Below, piece after piece: positions 6,020 to 8,274 of a stretch of 8,274 nucleotides of DNA. The notes beneath the pieces are model-generated. The model searched no databases, was not told the DNA's origin, and worked only from the letters and a program-made list of their open reading frames with translations. Within the stretch, counting starts at the first letter, position 1. Every line of letters starts with the position of its first letter. The position numbers and the translations under genes are program-made. Where the stretch lies: positions 1 to 8,274 of the forward strand of contig CAMPGL010000090.1 of assembly GCA_946885435.1 (NCBI GenBank), written 5' to 3'. The stretch comes from an uncultured Brevundimonas sp. GTDB lineage: Bacteria; Pseudomonadota; Alphaproteobacteria; Caulobacterales; Caulobacteraceae.

Positions 6020-7775
6020 GCTCCAGCACCACTTGGGAAGCGTCAGCCTGCTCCTCGGCGCGGCGGGCGCGGAGATGGGTGATGGGACCGTTCAGGCCCG
6101 CCAGCATCTCCCGAGCGGCGGCCTCTCCGGCGGCCACGGCGGGGTCGAAGGCCTTCCAGTCCCGGATTTCCACCCCGTCCAGCTTCGGCAGGATCAGGAG
6201 GTCGGTCGCCTTGCGGTAGGCCTCCAGCTCCGCCGAGGTGGAGATGGTCGCCGAGCGCATCAGGATCGACACGATCGGCGGACCCTGCTTCCAGTCGCCT
6301 GACAGGATCCAGCGCCACCACGACTTGGGGTTTTCCAGGACCTTCGGGTCAACGCCCCGGGCCCGTGAGACATCGACGCCGATCGTGGGGCCGAGGTGCT
6401 GGGCGCGCATGACGTCGGCCGGAAAGCTCTTCAGCACGGCCCCGTCGACCAGCACCGCGCCGTCCTCGACCACGGGCGGCAGGACGCCGGGCAGGGAGAT
6501 CGAGGCCCGCAGCGCCCGGCGCAGCAGGCCTTGCCGATGCACGCGATAGCCGTTGTTGGTGATGTCCGCCGCCACGGAGAACATCGGCAGGGCCATGTCG
6601 GCCATCTCCGTGTCGCCGTAGTGCTCCTCGAGCAGGCGCTCGACACGGTGGCCCTGCGTCATGGCGATGATGGGGAAGGCGATGTCGGCCAGCGGGCTAC
6701 TGGCCACGAAGGCGTCGCGGATGCGCGCCTCCAGCTCCTCCTGGCTCCATTCCAGCGCCAGGCCGGCCGCGACCACCGCGCCCATCGACGAGCCGCCGAC
6801 GAAGTCGAAGGGCGCGCCCGCGTCACGCAGCGCCCGGACCGCCCCGAGATGCGCATAGGCGCGGGCGCCCCCGCCGGACAGCACGAGGCCGACCGAGGTG
6901 CCGGTGATGACGCGCGCGATACGCACCTCATCGGCCGCATCGCCTTCGCGGACGTGGAACCAGCGCGCGGGCTCCAGCGCAGACAGCCAGACCGGCGCAT
7001 TGGCCGGCGCCACTCCGGGGTCGCGCAGCAGGATCAGGTCGGTGGGCCTGTGCGCCTCTTCATCGGCGGGCGGAGGCGGTGGGGGCGCGCTGGGCAGCGC
7101 CAGCGCATTGCCCACCAGGAACAGCCGGTCGACCTGGCGCGCGCACAGGGCGGACCAGGCTTCGTCCTCCTGCTCGGCGACGTAGAGGACGTAGTCGTGG
7201 GTCTCCTCGACGCGGTTGAACCACTCCGCGGCCGAGGCCAGGGCGGACTGGTCGATGATCTGCACCGTGTAGCCCAGGGCGACGATTCCGGCGGCGATGC
7301 GGTCCACGAAAGCGCGGATGGGCCGCCTGCGCAGGGACACGAAGCCGAAGACGCTGGGGTCGGCCGCGGTGCGGCCCTGGTCGCGCGTGCGCTGGATCAT
7401 CAGCCGCGCCAGTTCGGTCATGACGTCGGGATGCTTCTGGGCCGCCTTCAGGAAGGCGTCGCGGGGCAGGGCGAGGATCTCGGAGTCGCGCAGGGCCACG
7501 ACCGTGGCGGTATGGGCCGTACCGGCGAGCAGCGACATCTCGCCGACCGGTTCGCCCCCGCGCACGACGCCGACGAACTCGGTCTCCTTGCCTTCCTCCT
7601 TGCGAAAGACGCCCAGGCGGCCGGAGCGCAGCAGATAGAGGGTGTCGGCGGGTTCGCCGGCGCTGAACAGGCGCTCTCCACCGGTCAGGGTGAACCAGGA
7701 TGCAGGCGAGCGGCGCTCGCTGAACAGGCCGGCCAGCGCGGTCTCGAGTTTATCGTCGCGGGGGCGGCGCTTCAT
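5976..7775 (-). CDS. Patatin-like phospholipase with N-terminal cyclic-nucleotide-binding domain (NTE type)
   Basis: A 599-residue serine lipid hydrolase of the neuropathy-target-esterase group, expected to deacylate phospholipids or lysophospholipids at the membrane. Residues about 10-135 form a cNMP-binding domain with FSAGEPADTLYLLRSGRLGVF and a phosphate-binding cassette GEMSLLAGTAHTATV (78-92), where the usual Arg is His88. A linker domain (about 140-290) includes a run of six prolines. The patatin domain begins at VGLVLSGGGARAYAHLG (295-311), with the oxyanion loop GGGAR (301-305), the nucleophile Ser330 in GSSMG and the dyad Asp444 in DGA. No signal peptide or transmembrane segment is evident. 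I chose the ATG at 7775. In-frame ATGs at 7799 and 7850 exist, but 7799 falls at the border of a palindromic repeat and the added residues do not resemble the family. No clear Shine-Dalgarno is seen. The Pro/Arg tail is encoded antisense to the exoD-family gene. Confidence 0.92.
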   Translation of the reverse strand: MKRRPRDDKLETALAGLFSERRSPASWFTLTGGERLFSAGEPADTLYLLRSGRLGVFRKEEGKETEFVGVVRGGEPVGEMSLLAGTAHTATVVALRDSEILALPRDAFLKAAQKHPDVMTELARLMIQRTRDQGRTAADPSVFGFVSLRRRPIRAFVDRIAAGIVALGYTVQIIDQSALASAAEWFNRVEETHDYVLYVAEQEDEAWSALCARQVDRLFLVGNALALPSAPPPPPPADEEAHRPTDLILLRDPGVAPANAPVWLSALEPARWFHVREGDAADEVRIARVITGTSVGLVLSGGGARAYAHLGAVRALRDAGAPFDFVGGSSMGAVVAAGLALEWSQEELEARIRDAFVASSPLADIAFPIIAMTQGHRVERLLEEHYGDTEMADMALPMFSVAADITNNGYRVHRQGLLRRALRASISLPGVLPPVVEDGAVLVDGAVLKSFPADVMRAQHLGPTIGVDVSRARGVDPKVLENPKSWWRWILSGDWKQGPPIVSILMRSATISTSAELEAYRKATDLLILPKLDGVEIRDWKAFDPAVAAGEAAAREMLAGLNGPITHLRARRAEEQADASQVVLEPSPPAPAPRSRRAR

Positions 7776-7802
7776 GCGGCAAGCGTAGCGGGACCACATC
7801 AC

Positions 7803-7830
7803 CCCGGAAAGCGCACAACGCTTGTCCGGG
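7803..7830. repeat. REP-like unit 1, hairpin-forming
   Basis: CCCGGA (7803-7808) pairs with TCCGGG (7825-7830), and the stem continues with AAGCG (7809-7813) against CGCTT (7819-7823). This gives an 11-bp stem with a single bulged G (7824) and a 5-nt loop. It would sit about 28 nt before the phospholipase start on the minus strand. There is no flanking T-run. Confidence 0.7.
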
Positions 7831-7861
7831 CCCAAGTGCAAACGGCGCAATCGAGTTTAGG

Positions 7862-7891
7862 CCCCGGATCGTGGCTTCGCTCCGTCCGGGG
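7862..7891. repeat. REP-like unit 2, inverted relative to unit 1
   Basis: CCCCGGA (7862-7868) pairs with TCCGGGG (7885-7891) around a 16-nt centre that holds a small GCTTCGC mini-palindrome. The outer boxes equal those of unit 1, but the centre is unrelated. It ends 34 nt before the carboxylase start. Confidence 0.65.
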
Positions 7892-7925
7892 TGACGATGC
7901 CCGACGCCGCCGCTAGAGAGGGCGC

Positions 7926-8274
7926 ATGCCCAAGCTGACGACCGCCATCGACACATCCTCGGACGCCTTCAAGCGGCTGGCCGACCACAATCGCGCCCTG
8001 GCCGACGAACTGCGCGACAAGGTCGCCAAGGCTGCGCGGGGCGGGCCCGAGGCGTCGCGCGAGCGGCATGTGAAGCGCGGCAAGCTCCTGCCGCGCGACC
8101 GGGTGGAGCGGCTGCTCGATCCGGGCGCGCCCTTCCTGGAGGTCGGCCAGCTGGCGGCGAACGGCATGTACGGCGACGAGGCGCCGGGGGCGGGAATGAT
8201 CTGCGGCGTGGGCCGGGTGTCGGGCCGGGAGGTGATGATCGTCGCCAACGATCCGACGGTGAAGGGCGGCGCCT
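7926..8274 (+). CDS. Acyl-CoA carboxylase carboxyltransferase (beta) subunit, methylcrotonoyl-CoA carboxylase type (partial, C-terminus beyond right edge)
   Basis: The first 116 residues of a biotin-dependent carboxyltransferase subunit. The pattern fits the methylcrotonoyl-CoA carboxylase beta subunit (called LiuB or MccB), which moves CO2 from biotin to 3-methylcrotonyl-CoA in leucine/isovalerate breakdown. Seen are the helical N-terminus [12 protein letters not shown], then [20 protein letters not shown] (48-67), [13 protein letters not shown] (70-82), [20 protein letters not shown] (87-106) and the start of the substrate-site segment [10 protein letters not shown]. Propionyl-CoA types have a different beginning, so the methylcrotonyl or geranyl type is favoured; the specificity residues lie outside the window. 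The full length should be near 530 residues. The ATG has AGAGAGGG at 7915-7922 just ahead. A weak promoter-like pair, GTGACG (7891-7896) and GCTAGA (7912-7917), overlaps the end of REP-like unit 2. The biotin-bearing alpha subunit, enoyl-hydratase and isovaleryl-CoA dehydrogenase genes would be expected nearby on the right. Confidence 0.9.
   Translation, partial: MPKLTTAIDTSSDAFKRLADHNRALADELRDKVAKAARGGPEASRERHVKRGKLLPRDRVERLLDPGAPFLEVGQLAANGMYGDEAPGAGMICGVGRVSGREVMIVANDPTVKGGA

Larger units (their letters stand above)
7799..7894. repeat. Composite of two inverted REP-like palindromes
   Basis: The 96-bp element is bounded by perfect 10-bp inverted ends, TCACCCCGGA (7799-7808) and TCCGGGGTGA (7885-7894). 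Inside are two palindromic units whose boxes (CCCCGGA, 16 nt, TCCGGG) repeat at an exact 60-nt offset. Read outward-in, both units have the same plan, so they are inverted copies with diverged centres, like a BIME pair of REP sequences. The spacer (about 7834-7859) is less GC-rich. It occupies most of the intergenic region between the divergent phospholipase and carboxylase genes. Confidence 0.7.

Noticed and set aside
7803..7830. REP-like unit 1 as an intrinsic terminator
   Set aside because: No T-run on either strand, and it lies between divergent gene starts, so there is no transcript for it to terminate.
7776..7850. Longer starts of the phospholipase at 7850 or 7799
   Set aside because: The extra residues would be encoded largely within the palindromic repeat and do not resemble the family; Met at 7775 begins a family-like basic N-terminus.
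6396..7916. A 506-codon plus-strand frame opposite the phospholipase
   Set aside because: Antisense to motifs of the patatin and cNMP domains, with composition typical of a GC-rich shadow frame.
7750..7956. Small minus-strand frames in the intergenic region (68 and 70 codons) giving HPGRSEA-like peptides
   Set aside because: They are translations of the palindromic repeat and have no start signal or domain.

Overview
The window is very GC-rich (roughly 70%), densely coded, and reads as chromosomal DNA from an alphaproteobacterium. Caulobacterales (a Brevundimonas- or Caulobacter-like organism) is the best guess. That rests on the SMC protein with its short hinge and GDLWRW motif, two DsbA-like genes directly ahead of smc, a DciA/DUF721 gene beside them, and an EcfG-type promoter. 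The genus is inference.

Layout. Positions 3-3107 (minus) hold most of smc. It starts with GTG and runs off the left edge just before the C-terminal ATPase half. Just upstream, in what looks like one operon, are two paralogous thioredoxin-fold oxidoreductases: a soluble secreted one (3117-3719) and a lipoprotein (3724-4404). A 117-nt gap with a candidate promoter separates them from a DciA-family gene (4522-5064, minus), a family tied to loading of the replicative helicase. Divergent from it, on the plus strand, are a 61-residue DUF3008 protein (5154-5339), behind a candidate general-stress promoter, and an ExoD-family membrane protein (5393-6019) with a TTG start. A cyclic-nucleotide-binding-domain/patatin phospholipase of the NTE type (5976-7775, minus) converges on exoD and overlaps it by 44 nt. 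Finally, after a 150-nt divergent intergenic region containing a two-copy palindromic repeat, the start of a methylcrotonoyl-CoA-carboxylase-type beta subunit (7926 onward, plus) runs off the right edge.

How the genes work together. The left half groups chromosome maintenance (smc, dciA) with envelope thiol oxidation (the two DsbA-like proteins); the dsbA-dsbA-smc spacing (4 and 9 nt) argues for co-transcription. The right half is a set of unrelated accessory and metabolic genes: stress-associated small protein, membrane protein, lipid hydrolase and leucine/isovalerate catabolism.

I see no phage, IS, CRISPR, defence or tRNA/rRNA gene, and no new multi-gene system. The most unusual items are the inverted pair of REP-like palindromes placed between divergent promoters, the EcfG-like promoter overlapping an inverted repeat ahead of DUF3008, and the paired CPHC/CAHC DsbA paralogs with different predicted anchoring.
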